Source of the DNA: Acidimicrobiaceae bacterium
Lineage (GTDB): Bacteria; Actinomycetota; Acidimicrobiia; Acidimicrobiales; JAUTXP01
Assembly: GCA_030837965.1 (NCBI GenBank)
Contig: JAUTXP010000031.1
Coordinates: 44,675-108,674, forward strand
Reading direction: 5' to 3'
Length of the DNA stretch: 64,000 nucleotides
The translations under genes and the position numbers were made by a program. The notes beneath the pieces were generated by a model. The model saw only the letters and a program-made list of their open reading frames with translations, had not been told where the DNA came from and did no database searches. Position 1 is the first letter of the stretch. The number at the start of each line of letters is the position of its first letter. Shown piece after piece: positions 38,161 to 45,096 of the stretch.

Positions 38161-39506
38161 CGCTTCTCTCCATCGCGGCACGGCGCCCGGATGCGGTTGA
38201 GGCCGACATCCGGGTGTTGGGCGGCCAGGAGGTGGCCTTCTTCCGATTGGCCGAAGGCCCTCATCGAGGGGCCATCGGCGAGGACGAGGGCCGCTCCATC
38301 GAGACCCTTGTGCACACCGCGGTCGACGTGGGCGTGCCCATCGTGGGCGTGCTGGCCACGTCGGGCGCGGAGATCGGCGGCGGCGTCGCCTCGTTGGCCG
38401 CGTGGGGCCGCGTGGCCGCGGCCATGGCCCACGCATCGGGTGTGGTGCCCATCGTGCTGGCCGTCGTGGGCCCGTGCGTGTCTGGCCCTTCGCTGCTGCT
38501 CGGGCTGGCCGACGTGGTGGTCATGTCCGCCGACGGGTTCGCCTTCGTCAGCTCGCCCATCTCGGTCGCGGCCATCACCGGACTACAGGTCGAGGCCGCC
38601 GACTTGGGTGGACCAGCCGTGCACACGATGCGCTCGGGCGTGGCCGCGCTGGTGGCCGACGACGAGGTGGGCGCGCTCGAAGCCGTCATCCACGTGCTCG
38701 CCTTCCTGCCCGACAACAACATGTCCGAGCCGACCGTGTGGCCCACCGACGACCCCGTCGAGCGCCCGTGCGAACGGGCGGCGCGCGTCGTGCCCGATTC
38801 GGCCAACGCGTCGTACGACGTGCGCGTGGTGGTCGCGGACGTGGTCGACGACGCCGAGCTGTTGGAGCTGTGGGCGGGCTTCGCCCCCAACCTGGTGACC
38901 GCGTTGGCCACCATCGACGGCAGGCCGGTGGGCATCATCGCCAACCAGCCCCAGGCCTTGGCGGGCACGCTCGACATCGAGGCCTCGCAGAAGGGCGCCC
39001 GCTTCGTGCAACTGTGCGACGCCTTCAACATCCCGCTCGTCACCTTCGTGGACACGCCCGGGTTCCAGCCCGGCAAGGACATCGAATGGCGGGGGATGAT
39101 CCGCAAGGGCGCGCAGTTGGTCCACGCCTATGCCGCGGCCACCGTGCCGCGCGTGTGCGTGGTGCTGCGCAAGGCATATGGCGGTGCCTACATCGTCATG
39201 GACTCGAAGGGCGTGGGCAACGACTTCTGCGTGGCCTGGCCAGGCGCCGAGATGGCGGTCATGGGCGCGGCGGGCGCGGTGGAGATCCTCCACGGCAGGC
39301 GCGGCGTCACCGACGCCGAGCGGGCCGAGTTGGAGGCCGACTACGCGGCCCGCTTCTGCACGCCTGCGACCGCGGCCCGGCGCGGCTTCGTAGACGACGT
39401 GATCGACCCGCTGGCCACCCGGCAGGTCGTGGCCTTGGCCCTGCGGGCCTTGCGCCGCAAGCGCGAACGGCTGCCCCGCAGGGGGCACGCCAACACCCCG
39501 CTGTAG
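38157..39506 (+). CDS. Acyl-CoA (acetyl-CoA) carboxylase carboxyltransferase subunit
   Basis: A 449-residue carboxyltransferase that joins both crotonase-like halves in one chain, as in AccD/PccB proteins of actinobacteria but about 70 residues shorter. The N-terminal half has TSGAEIGGGVASLAAWGRVA and VVGPCVSGPSLLLGLAD. The C-terminal half has GRPVGIIANQPQALAGTLD, VDTPGFQPGKDIEWRG and RKAYGGAYIVMDSKGVGND. It lacks an N-terminal zinc finger. Placement between fabF and fabI argues for malonyl-CoA supply for fatty acid synthesis. The biotin carboxylase partner is not in this window. ATG 38157 overlaps the fabF stop. Confidence 0.88.
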   Translation: MTLLSIAARRPDAVEADIRVLGGQEVAFFRLAEGPHRGAIGEDEGRSIETLVHTAVDVGVPIVGVLATSGAEIGGGVASLAAWGRVAAAMAHASGVVPIVLAVVGPCVSGPSLLLGLADVVVMSADGFAFVSSPISVAAITGLQVEAADLGGPAVHTMRSGVAALVADDEVGALEAVIHVLAFLPDNNMSEPTVWPTDDPVERPCERAARVVPDSANASYDVRVVVADVVDDAELLELWAGFAPNLVTALATIDGRPVGIIANQPQALAGTLDIEASQKGARFVQLCDAFNIPLVTFVDTPGFQPGKDIEWRGMIRKGAQLVHAYAAATVPRVCVVLRKAYGGAYIVMDSKGVGNDFCVAWPGAEMAVMGAAGAVEILHGRRGVTDAERAELEADYAARFCTPATAARRGFVDDVIDPLATRQVVALALRALRRKRERLPRRGHANTPL

Positions 39507-39529
39507 AGCGGGCGGACAAGGAGGAACTC

Positions 39530-40300
39530 GTGCTGCTCGACGGAAAGCGCATCCTGGTCACCGGGGTGTTGACCGACAGCTCCATCGCCCACTCGGTGGC
39601 CCGCCTGGCCCAGGAGGAGGGGGCCGAGCTCGTGCTCACCTCGTTCGGCCGGGCCATGAGCCTCACCCAACGGGCGGCCCGCCGGCTGCCCAAGCCGGTC
39701 GACGTCATCGAGTTGGACGTGACCAACCCGGCCCACATCGAGTCCGTGCGCGAGGAGCTGTCGTTGCGATGGGGCGCGCTGGACGGTGTGCTCCACGCCA
39801 TCGGCTTCGCCCCGGAGAGCTGCTTGGGCGGCAACTTCATGGCCGCGCCCTGGGAGGACGTGGCCACCGCGCTGCACGTGTCGGCCTATTCGCTGAAAGC
39901 CCTGGCCGAGTTGGCCGCGCCGCTCATGCGCAACGCGGGCGCGGGGTCGATTGTCGGCCTCGACTTCGACGCCACCGTGGCCTGGCCCCAGTACGACTGG
40001 ATGGGCGTGGCCAAGGCCGCCTTCGAGTCCACGGCCCGGTACTTGGCCCGCGACCTCGGCCCTGACCGCATCCGCGTCAACTTGGTCTCGGCGGGCCCGC
40101 TGCGCACGGTCGCGGCCCGGTCGATTCCCGGCTTCTCTACGTTCGAGGACGTGTGGACGCAGCGGGCCCCGCTCGCGTGGGACGTGAACGACCCGGTGCC
40201 CGCGGCCAAGGCCTGCATCGCCTTGCTGTCGGACTGGCTGCCCGCCACCACGGCTGAGATCGTGCACGCCGACGGCGGCTTCCACGCCATGGGTGCCTGA
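39530..40300 (+). CDS. fabI: Enoyl-ACP reductase (NADH), FabI/InhA type
   Basis: A 256-residue enoyl reductase of the short-chain dehydrogenase superfamily. GKRILVTGVLTDSSIAHSVA is the atypical cofactor loop of FabI/InhA. Then comes HAIGFAPESCLGGNF, with the InhA-like order AIGFAP, and the active site YDWMGVAKAAFE has the Tyr-x6-Lys pair. RVNLVSAGPLRTVAARSIPGF is also InhA-like. It performs the last reduction of each elongation cycle. GTG 39530 has the ribosome site AAGGAGGAA 5 bp upstream. It is the last gene of the fab cluster, 23 bp after the carboxyltransferase. Confidence 0.93.
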   Translation: MLLDGKRILVTGVLTDSSIAHSVARLAQEEGAELVLTSFGRAMSLTQRAARRLPKPVDVIELDVTNPAHIESVREELSLRWGALDGVLHAIGFAPESCLGGNFMAAPWEDVATALHVSAYSLKALAELAAPLMRNAGAGSIVGLDFDATVAWPQYDWMGVAKAAFESTARYLARDLGPDRIRVNLVSAGPLRTVAARSIPGFSTFEDVWTQRAPLAWDVNDPVPAAKACIALLSDWLPATTAEIVHADGGFHAMGA

Positions 40301-40364
40301 CAGCCCACCTCGGGCCCAGCCCCGCACGGTGTAGTGGCGTGGCGTGGCTCATGTCACGTTGACT

Positions 40365-40394
40365 GTTACCGACAGTAACGTTACCGTCGGTAAC
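40365..40394. promoter_or_regulatory. 30-bp palindromic operator of the TetR regulator
   Basis: GTTACCGACAGTAAC (40365-40379) is followed without gap by GTTACCGTCGGTAAC (40380-40394). Each half is itself a near-perfect palindrome, and together they form a larger one with a single mismatch pair. The site ends directly against the ATG at 40395, so a dimer bound here would block transcription start or a leaderless message. A related palindrome lies at 60518-60533. Confidence 0.75.
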
Positions 40395-41207
40395 ATGTCG
40401 AGCGACCGGGACGAGCCCAAGATCCGCCGCCCCAGCCATCCCCGCCCCCGCCCCTTGCGGGCCCGCCGCCACCTCGACCCGGTGTCGGCTGACGAGCGCC
40501 AGCCGGACAAGCGCCAGCAGCAGAAGGCCCAGCGCCGCGAGGAGCTGCTCGACGCCTTGAGCCAGGCCATCCGCACCCACGGCGCGGGACTGTCCATGGA
40601 GGAGATGGCCGCGGCCGCAGGCGTGACCAAGCCCATCCTGTACCGGCATTTCGGCGACCGCGGCGGGTTGGTGCTGGCCTTGGCCGAGCGCTTCTCGGTG
40701 CGGCTCATGGCCGACCTTCAGCAGGTGCTGAGCAGGCCCACCGACAACCCGCGGGACACGCTGGTCGGCACCATCGACGCGTTCATCCGCTTCCTCGAGC
40801 GGGACCCCGAGGTCTACCGCTTCTTGGTGCAGCGGGCGGTGAGCGGGGGCGACGAGGCCGCGGCCGCCGCGCTCGACGGGTTCCTGCGCCGCATCGGCCA
40901 AGAGGTCGCTGTCGTCCTGGGCGAGCAGTTGCACGCCGCGGGCCGCGATGCGGGCGGGGCCGAACCGCTGGCCCACGGGATCGTGGGCTTCGTGTACGGG
41001 GCGGGGGACTGGTGGGTGGAGCGGCGGAGCATGTCGCGCGCCCGCTTGGTCGAGTACCTGGCCAACACGTTGTGGTCGGGCTTCGAGGGTATGGGTGTGG
41101 TCGGCGCCCCGGCCGATTCGACCGACAACCCGAGCCCACATCCAACCGGGACGGGCGCGACCGGCACGACCAGGACGACCAGGACGACCGGGAAGGAAGG
41201 CGACTGA
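40395..41207 (+). CDS. TetR-family transcriptional regulator
   Basis: A 270-residue regulator. A basic, Pro/Arg-rich N-terminal arm of about 45 residues comes before the TetR helix-turn-helix: LLDALSQAIRTHGAGLSMEE, then MAAAAGVTKPILYRHFGDRG, which is close to consensus. The helical ligand domain follows. The last 25 residues are a low-complexity Thr/Gly tail (TGTGATGTTRTTRTTG). ATG 40395 is chosen because everything upstream is the operator palindrome. The stop overlaps the start of the next gene (TGATG). Auto-repression and control of the downstream membrane protein are likely. Confidence 0.88.
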   Translation: MSSDRDEPKIRRPSHPRPRPLRARRHLDPVSADERQPDKRQQQKAQRREELLDALSQAIRTHGAGLSMEEMAAAAGVTKPILYRHFGDRGGLVLALAERFSVRLMADLQQVLSRPTDNPRDTLVGTIDAFIRFLERDPEVYRFLVQRAVSGGDEAAAAALDGFLRRIGQEVAVVLGEQLHAAGRDAGGAEPLAHGIVGFVYGAGDWWVERRSMSRARLVEYLANTLWSGFEGMGVVGAPADSTDNPSPHPTGTGATGTTRTTRTTGKEGD

Positions 41208-43006
41208 TGACGGCACTCCTGTACGCCCACGTCCAAGCAGGCGGCAGCGCGCTGGCCAGTTGGACGCCGCTGGTCGGCATGCTGATCGGCTTCGCCGTGG
41301 TGATCACGGCCTTGGTGGCCTTCGGCCGATCGGGCGACACCGAGCACCCGCTGGCCGCCTTCGTGCTGCGGGCGCCCATGGCCTTGGAGCGCCTCACCGG
41401 CGTGCCCGGCTGGGCCGCGGCCACCGTCGGCCTCAGCCTGTTCGGCCTGCTGATGGCCGGACAGGGCTTCTACAGCGACGTGGCCTGGCATGTGGGCCTG
41501 GGCCGGGACAAGAACCTGTTCACCGCCCCGCACACGTCGATCGTGATCGGGCTCGGCCTCATCTTCGGCGCCGCGCTGGCGGGCATCGGCTTCGCGTCCC
41601 TCCAACGAGTGGACACCCGGCTGCGGTGGCGGGCCGTGCGCGTCCCGTGGTCGACGCTTCCGCTGCTCGCGTTGGGCGGGGCCGCGGTCAGCGGATTCCC
41701 CCTGGACGAGCTGTGGCACCGGGCCTTCGGCATCGACGTGACCATGTGGAGCCCGACCCACATGCTGATGATCCTCGGCGCGTCGTTCAGCGGGCTGGCC
41801 TCGTGGCTGGTGCTGGCCGATGCAGGCGTGCGTCCCAACCGCTCGGGATGGGCCTTGGGCTTCCACGTGCTGGCCGCCTGGCTCACGCTGCAAGGCCTGG
41901 CCGCCCCGCTGGGGGAGTTCTCCTTCGGCGTCCCCCAGTTCCAGCAGATCTTCCACCCGCTGCTGCTGTCGGTGGCGGCCGCCTTCGCGCTGGTCGCCAT
42001 CCGACTGGTGCTGGGCCGCTGGTGGGCGGTAGGGATCGCGGCCGTCAACTTCGTCATCGTGCAACTGGGCCTGCTCAACGCGGGCCAGGACGGGGCCGCG
42101 CCCACGCGCGCGGTTGGCTTGTTCGTCGTGTCCGCCCTGGTGGTCGAGGCGGTGGCCTTCCTGTTCGGCACCGAGAGGCGCACCCGCTTCGCGGTGGCCG
42201 CGGGCGTGGGCGTGGGGACGGTCGGGCTGGCGGGGGAGTGGCTGTGGAACCAGCACGCCTATCAGCCGTGGCGGACGGCCCTGTTGCCCGACGCGGTGAT
42301 CCTGTCCACCATCGCCGCAGTCGGCACTGCGCTGTTGGCCGCCTCCTTCGCCCGGGCCGCCGGGCTTCAGCGCACGGCCCGTCCCATCCCGGGCCGGTTG
42401 CTTGGCGCCGCCGCGGCCGTCGTCGTGATCTGCATCGTCCTGCCGTTGCCCCGCCATACCGGAGACGTCAGGGCCGACGTGCGGGTCGACCGGGTTGGTC
42501 GCAGCCCCGATGGCGAGGAGGTCAACCTGACCGTCACCCTCGATCCCCCCACCGCGGCCGACCACGCTCGCTGGTTCCAGGCCAGTGCGTGGCAGGGCGG
42601 GGGCCTGCGGCTGGCCGACTTCAAAAAGGTCGGGCCTGGCCGGTACGCGACCGCGCACCCGGTGCCGGTTGAGGGCGGATGGAAGACGCTGATCCGGCTG
42701 CACAGGGGCGGCGAGATGATGACCGTGCCCGTCTTCCTGCCCGCCGACGCCCAGATCCACAAGCCCGAGATCCCGGCCGTGGACCGGGTGGCGCCGTTCG
42801 AGCGGGAGACGAAGTACCTGCTGCGCGAGACCCACAGCGGCGCCGTCGGGTTCATCTACCTGGTCTACGGACTGTTGTTGCTCGCCCTGGCCGCGTGGGC
42901 CACCGCCTTTGCCGTGGCCGTGTCCCGGATCGCGCCCGAACGGGCGCGGGTGGTTGGAGGCCCGACCGAGTCCCGCCTCACCGCTCCCACCCCGACCCCT
43001 GCTTGA
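41207..43006 (+). CDS. Large polytopic membrane protein of unknown function
   Basis: A 599-residue membrane protein that I cannot assign. About ten to eleven hydrophobic spans fill residues 1 to about 430, and one more lies near 560-580. Between them is an extracytoplasmic beta-type domain (VRADVRVDRVGRSPDGEEVN, later GPGRYATAHPVPVEGGWKT) that resembles FixH or YtkA-like folds. His residues cluster at membrane edges (VAWHVGLG, TAPHTSIV, DELWHRAFG, SPTHMLMI, IFHPLLLS), as in metal- or haem-handling proteins. ATG 41207 has the ribosome site GGAAGGAAGG and overlaps the TetR stop, so it is the regulator's immediate partner. Confidence 0.7.
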   Translation: MTALLYAHVQAGGSALASWTPLVGMLIGFAVVITALVAFGRSGDTEHPLAAFVLRAPMALERLTGVPGWAAATVGLSLFGLLMAGQGFYSDVAWHVGLGRDKNLFTAPHTSIVIGLGLIFGAALAGIGFASLQRVDTRLRWRAVRVPWSTLPLLALGGAAVSGFPLDELWHRAFGIDVTMWSPTHMLMILGASFSGLASWLVLADAGVRPNRSGWALGFHVLAAWLTLQGLAAPLGEFSFGVPQFQQIFHPLLLSVAAAFALVAIRLVLGRWWAVGIAAVNFVIVQLGLLNAGQDGAAPTRAVGLFVVSALVVEAVAFLFGTERRTRFAVAAGVGVGTVGLAGEWLWNQHAYQPWRTALLPDAVILSTIAAVGTALLAASFARAAGLQRTARPIPGRLLGAAAAVVVICIVLPLPRHTGDVRADVRVDRVGRSPDGEEVNLTVTLDPPTAADHARWFQASAWQGGGLRLADFKKVGPGRYATAHPVPVEGGWKTLIRLHRGGEMMTVPVFLPADAQIHKPEIPAVDRVAPFERETKYLLRETHSGAVGFIYLVYGLLLLALAAWATAFAVAVSRIAPERARVVGGPTESRLTAPTPTPA

Positions 43007-43038
43007 CCGCCGGGCCACGCCTTCTACGGCGAGGGGGG

Positions 43039-43824
43039 TTATTCGGGCAGGTCGTCGGCCGGGGTCGTGAACGGGCCGAACTGGAAGGCGGGCACATACG
43101 GCTCGGGGTCGACGCTCCAGTCGTAGGCCCGGATCTGGGCCGCGCTGCGCCTGCCGGTGAGGGCGCGCATGAGCTCGAAGGGCTCGATCTTGAGTGACCC
43201 GACGGGCTCGACGTCGGCCGTGATCGGCTCGCCCCCTTGCATCACCTGACCCGCCAACTCCATTGCCGCCGCGGCCAGTGCCTGCTCGTCGCCGCCCGCC
43301 GCGGGCTGGCCCGTGCCCACGACCCAGCGGTTGTCGCCCGAGATGACCTCGAGGGGCGGCAGACCTCGCACGGCCACCGAGGTGCACAGCCCGACCTCGG
43401 CCACGAAGCGCGACCCGATCTGCACGCCGGCCGCGTCGCGCGCCCCCGGACGGCCCAGGGCTTGGCGCACGTCGTGCTCGTGGGTGGTGAGGTCGAGGAC
43501 GAGCTGCGAGCCGGTGCGGCCGGGGAAGAACTCGGCGATGGCCTCGACCTGCGGGCCCAACTCGGTCCACTCGCCCAGCACCTGTTCCAGGCTCCACGAC
43601 CGGCGCCGGTCGACTTGGGCCGCGGTCCACGGATCGCTGGCCACCCCCTCGATGTTGCCGGCGACGATGTCGGCACAGACCCCGCTGAGATGGGCGACGG
43701 TGTCGTGCACCGTCCAGTCCGGACAGGCCGGCACCGTCCTGCGCACCTCGTCCAGAGGCGCGACCGCGACCAGCTCCGTGATCCGTTCCCGACCAGCCTT
43801 GTAGACGTCCCCAAGCGCATGCAT
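43039..43824 (-). CDS. Maleylpyruvate isomerase family (mycothiol-dependent, DinB-like) protein
   Basis: A 261-residue protein with the DinB-like four-helix domain. ACPDWTVHDTVAHLSGV carries the first metal His, and LDLTTHEHDVRQALG the other two, which is the MDMPI/TIGR03083 pattern. A C-terminal domain follows, with GLPPLEVISGDNRWV and later LMRALTGRRSAAQIRAYDW. Family members use mycothiol or act as metal-dependent transferases; the substrate is unknown. ATG 43824 is the start, 41 bp from the divergent MOSC gene. Confidence 0.85.
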   Translation of the reverse strand: MHALGDVYKAGRERITELVAVAPLDEVRRTVPACPDWTVHDTVAHLSGVCADIVAGNIEGVASDPWTAAQVDRRRSWSLEQVLGEWTELGPQVEAIAEFFPGRTGSQLVLDLTTHEHDVRQALGRPGARDAAGVQIGSRFVAEVGLCTSVAVRGLPPLEVISGDNRWVVGTGQPAAGGDEQALAAAAMELAGQVMQGGEPITADVEPVGSLKIEPFELMRALTGRRSAAQIRAYDWSVDPEPYVPAFQFGPFTTPADDLPE

Positions 43825-43865
43825 GGGCGGCAGCGTAACGACGAGGGCCGGCTTACGCTCCATTC

Positions 43866-44567
43866 GTGCCTGTCGTCGCGCCGTGTGCCACCTGCGGTTA
43901 CAACCCAGACGACTGGACGGCGGACGATGAGGCCGGGACCCTGCGCGCCGCCCAGGAGTGGTGGCGCGAGCTGGTGCGCGACGTCGATGGGCCCAAGCCC
44001 GGCGGGGCCGAGTGCCACGACGCCGCGGCCGCGGGCGACGTGCACGGCGTGGTCCACGCCCTGCGCACGACGGCGGCCGCCCTGCCATCGGCCCCCGGTG
44101 CGGTCGGCCGGGTCGCGCAACTGAACATCTCCGGCGGCGGCGTCCCCAAGCGACCGGTCGACACGGTCGACGTCGGGCCTCGGGGCCTGACCGGCGACCG
44201 TCAGGCGGCCCGCCGCCATCACGGCCGGCCGTGGCAGGCATTGTGCCTGTGGTCGGCCGACGTGATCGAGCGGCTCCGAGCCGAGGGCCATCCCATCGCC
44301 CCCGGCCTGGCGGGCGAGAACGTGACCGTCGAGGGCCTGGACTGGATGGCCATGCGGCCCGGCATCCGACTTCGTCTCGGGGAGGTGTTGGCCGAGACCT
44401 CGATGTGGTCGCTGCCGTGCCAGAAGAACGCGGCCTGGTTCGTTGACGGCGACTTCCGGCGCATGGAGCACACGCGGGAACGAGGCGTGAGCCGCATCTA
44501 CGCGTGGGTCCTTGAGCCCGGCACCGTTTCTGTCGGCGACGCCGTCGTCGTCAGCCCCGAGATTTGA
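43866..44567 (+). CDS. MOSC-domain protein with Cys-containing N-terminal domain
   Basis: A 233-residue protein. Residues 1-75 start CATCGYNPDDW and continue with a helical part that resembles a shortened DinB-like domain. The MOSC domain follows from about residue 80: LNISGGGVPKRPVDTVDV, GLTGDRQAARRHHG, LCLWSADVI and GLAGENVTVEGLDW, then the conserved Cys in SLPCQKNAAWF. MOSC domains handle sulfur for the molybdenum cofactor or reduce N-hydroxylated compounds. GTG 43866 is the start. The pairing of the two domains is not common in my experience. Confidence 0.8.
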   Translation: MPVVAPCATCGYNPDDWTADDEAGTLRAAQEWWRELVRDVDGPKPGGAECHDAAAAGDVHGVVHALRTTAAALPSAPGAVGRVAQLNISGGGVPKRPVDTVDVGPRGLTGDRQAARRHHGRPWQALCLWSADVIERLRAEGHPIAPGLAGENVTVEGLDWMAMRPGIRLRLGEVLAETSMWSLPCQKNAAWFVDGDFRRMEHTRERGVSRIYAWVLEPGTVSVGDAVVVSPEI

Positions 44568-44579
44568 TGAATTTCCCTC

Positions 44580-44607
44580 TTGACGGGAACGCCGATTTAT
44601 CTACAAT
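44580..44607 (+). promoter_or_regulatory. Sigma-70-type promoter of the interrupted tRNA gene
   Basis: TTGACG (44580-44585) and TACAAT (44602-44607) are 16 bp apart, close to the consensus housekeeping promoter. The surrounding sequence is A+T-rich for this window. The expected start point is near 44614, about 12 bp before the tRNA acceptor stem. A good promoter argues that the tRNA is expressed. Confidence 0.75.
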
Positions 44608-44625
44608 TCGAGCAGCATCACTCAT

Positions 44626-44873
44626 ACGCCCGTAGCTCAACTGGTCAACGGGGGCGGCAGTAGGGATGTGCTACGAGAGCGGCGCTGCCGCTTGGAGGAC
44701 TGCTTAAGCCACGCAACCGCTGGGCGTGCTCTTTCGCAAGATCGAAGCAGGAATCCAAGGACGGCTGGACACCTCCGGGTGAAGCTGCTTTACGAGGCAT
44801 TCTGACCCTGCCCCTCAAGAGCCCCGGCCTTGTAAGCTGGAAGATGCCGGTTCGAATCCGGTCGGGCGTACCA
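44626..44873 (+). tRNA. tRNA-Thr(UGU) interrupted in the D-loop
   Basis: All cloverleaf parts are present, in order but split. The acceptor stem is ACGCCCG (44626-44632) with CGGGCGT (44863-44869), then A and an encoded CCA. The D-stem is GCTC (44635-44638) with GAGC (44819-44822). The anticodon arm is CCGGC-CTTGTAA-GCTGG (44824-44840), with anticodon TGT, which reads Thr ACA. The variable loop is AAGAT, and the T-arm is GCCGG-TTCGAAT-CCGGT (44846-44862). Without the insert the gene is about 76-78 nt long with a normal D-loop (AACTGGT plus A or CAA). The insert of 170-172 nt lies between G18G19U20 and the 3' D-stem. A sigma-70 promoter precedes it. The identity rests on the anticodon. Confidence 0.8.
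44646..44817 (+). other. Intervening sequence in the tRNA-Thr D-loop (possible intron)
   Basis: About 172 nt separate the two tRNA parts. TCAA stands at both edges (44645-44648 and 44815-44818), so the exact ends can slide. Cutting after U44645 and before A44818 gives a canonical 8-nt D-loop. GGGGC near the 5' end and GCCCC (44810-44814) can pair. GCGGCAG (44654-44660) pairs with CTGCCGC (44685-44691). CTTGGA (44691-44696) can pair with TCCAAG (44754-44759), and AAGCAG (44744-44749) with CTGCTT (44785-44790), which gives a nested pseudoknot. Two small hairpins (TCTT-TCGC-AAGA and CACC-TCCG-GGTG) lie inside. It contains no convincing reading frame. Intron, small inserted element, or a structured non-coding domain are all possible. 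Confidence 0.6.
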
Positions 44874-44922
44874 ACATTCATCCGTGTCGCCGTGTGGACC
44901 CAGTATGTGGGACCCGGCGCAC

Positions 44923-44937
44923 GGCCCCTCCGGGGCC
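44923..44937 (+). terminator. Hairpin after the tRNA
   Basis: GGCCCC and GGGGCC form a perfect 6-bp stem with a TCC loop. It is nested in a larger inverted repeat, CGTGTCGC (44883-44890) with GCGACACG (44950-44957). It starts 50 bp after the tRNA and would end its transcript. Nothing else is evident in 44874-45096. Confidence 0.45.
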
Positions 44938-45096
44938 TCCGAAATTTCTGCGACACGACTGCCACACCTGTTCGTAGTACAGGGTAGGCACGGGGTCGGG
45001 AGGACTCCGGGGGGCTTGCGAGGCGTCACCGATCAGTGCACGGACGCTGGTCATTCACACCTATGCCGCTCCTGCTACTGGGAGAATTGAGGGCAT

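Noticed and set aside
44626..44873. tmRNA or permuted tmRNA as an explanation of the split tRNA
   Set aside because: A normal anticodon arm with a 7-nt loop and a proper D-stem are present, and there is no tag reading frame or Ala acceptor identity. The parts are in normal, not permuted, order.
44846..44957. Integration site (att) at the 3' end of the tRNA gene
   Set aside because: No integrase, no second copy of the tRNA end in the window, and the downstream genes look ordinary.
44790..45029. Minus-strand reading frame across the tRNA with the text ARPDSNRHLPAYKAG
   Set aside because: This string is the well-known false protein that results from translating the antisense of a tRNA gene. 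No ribosome site or homologous function.
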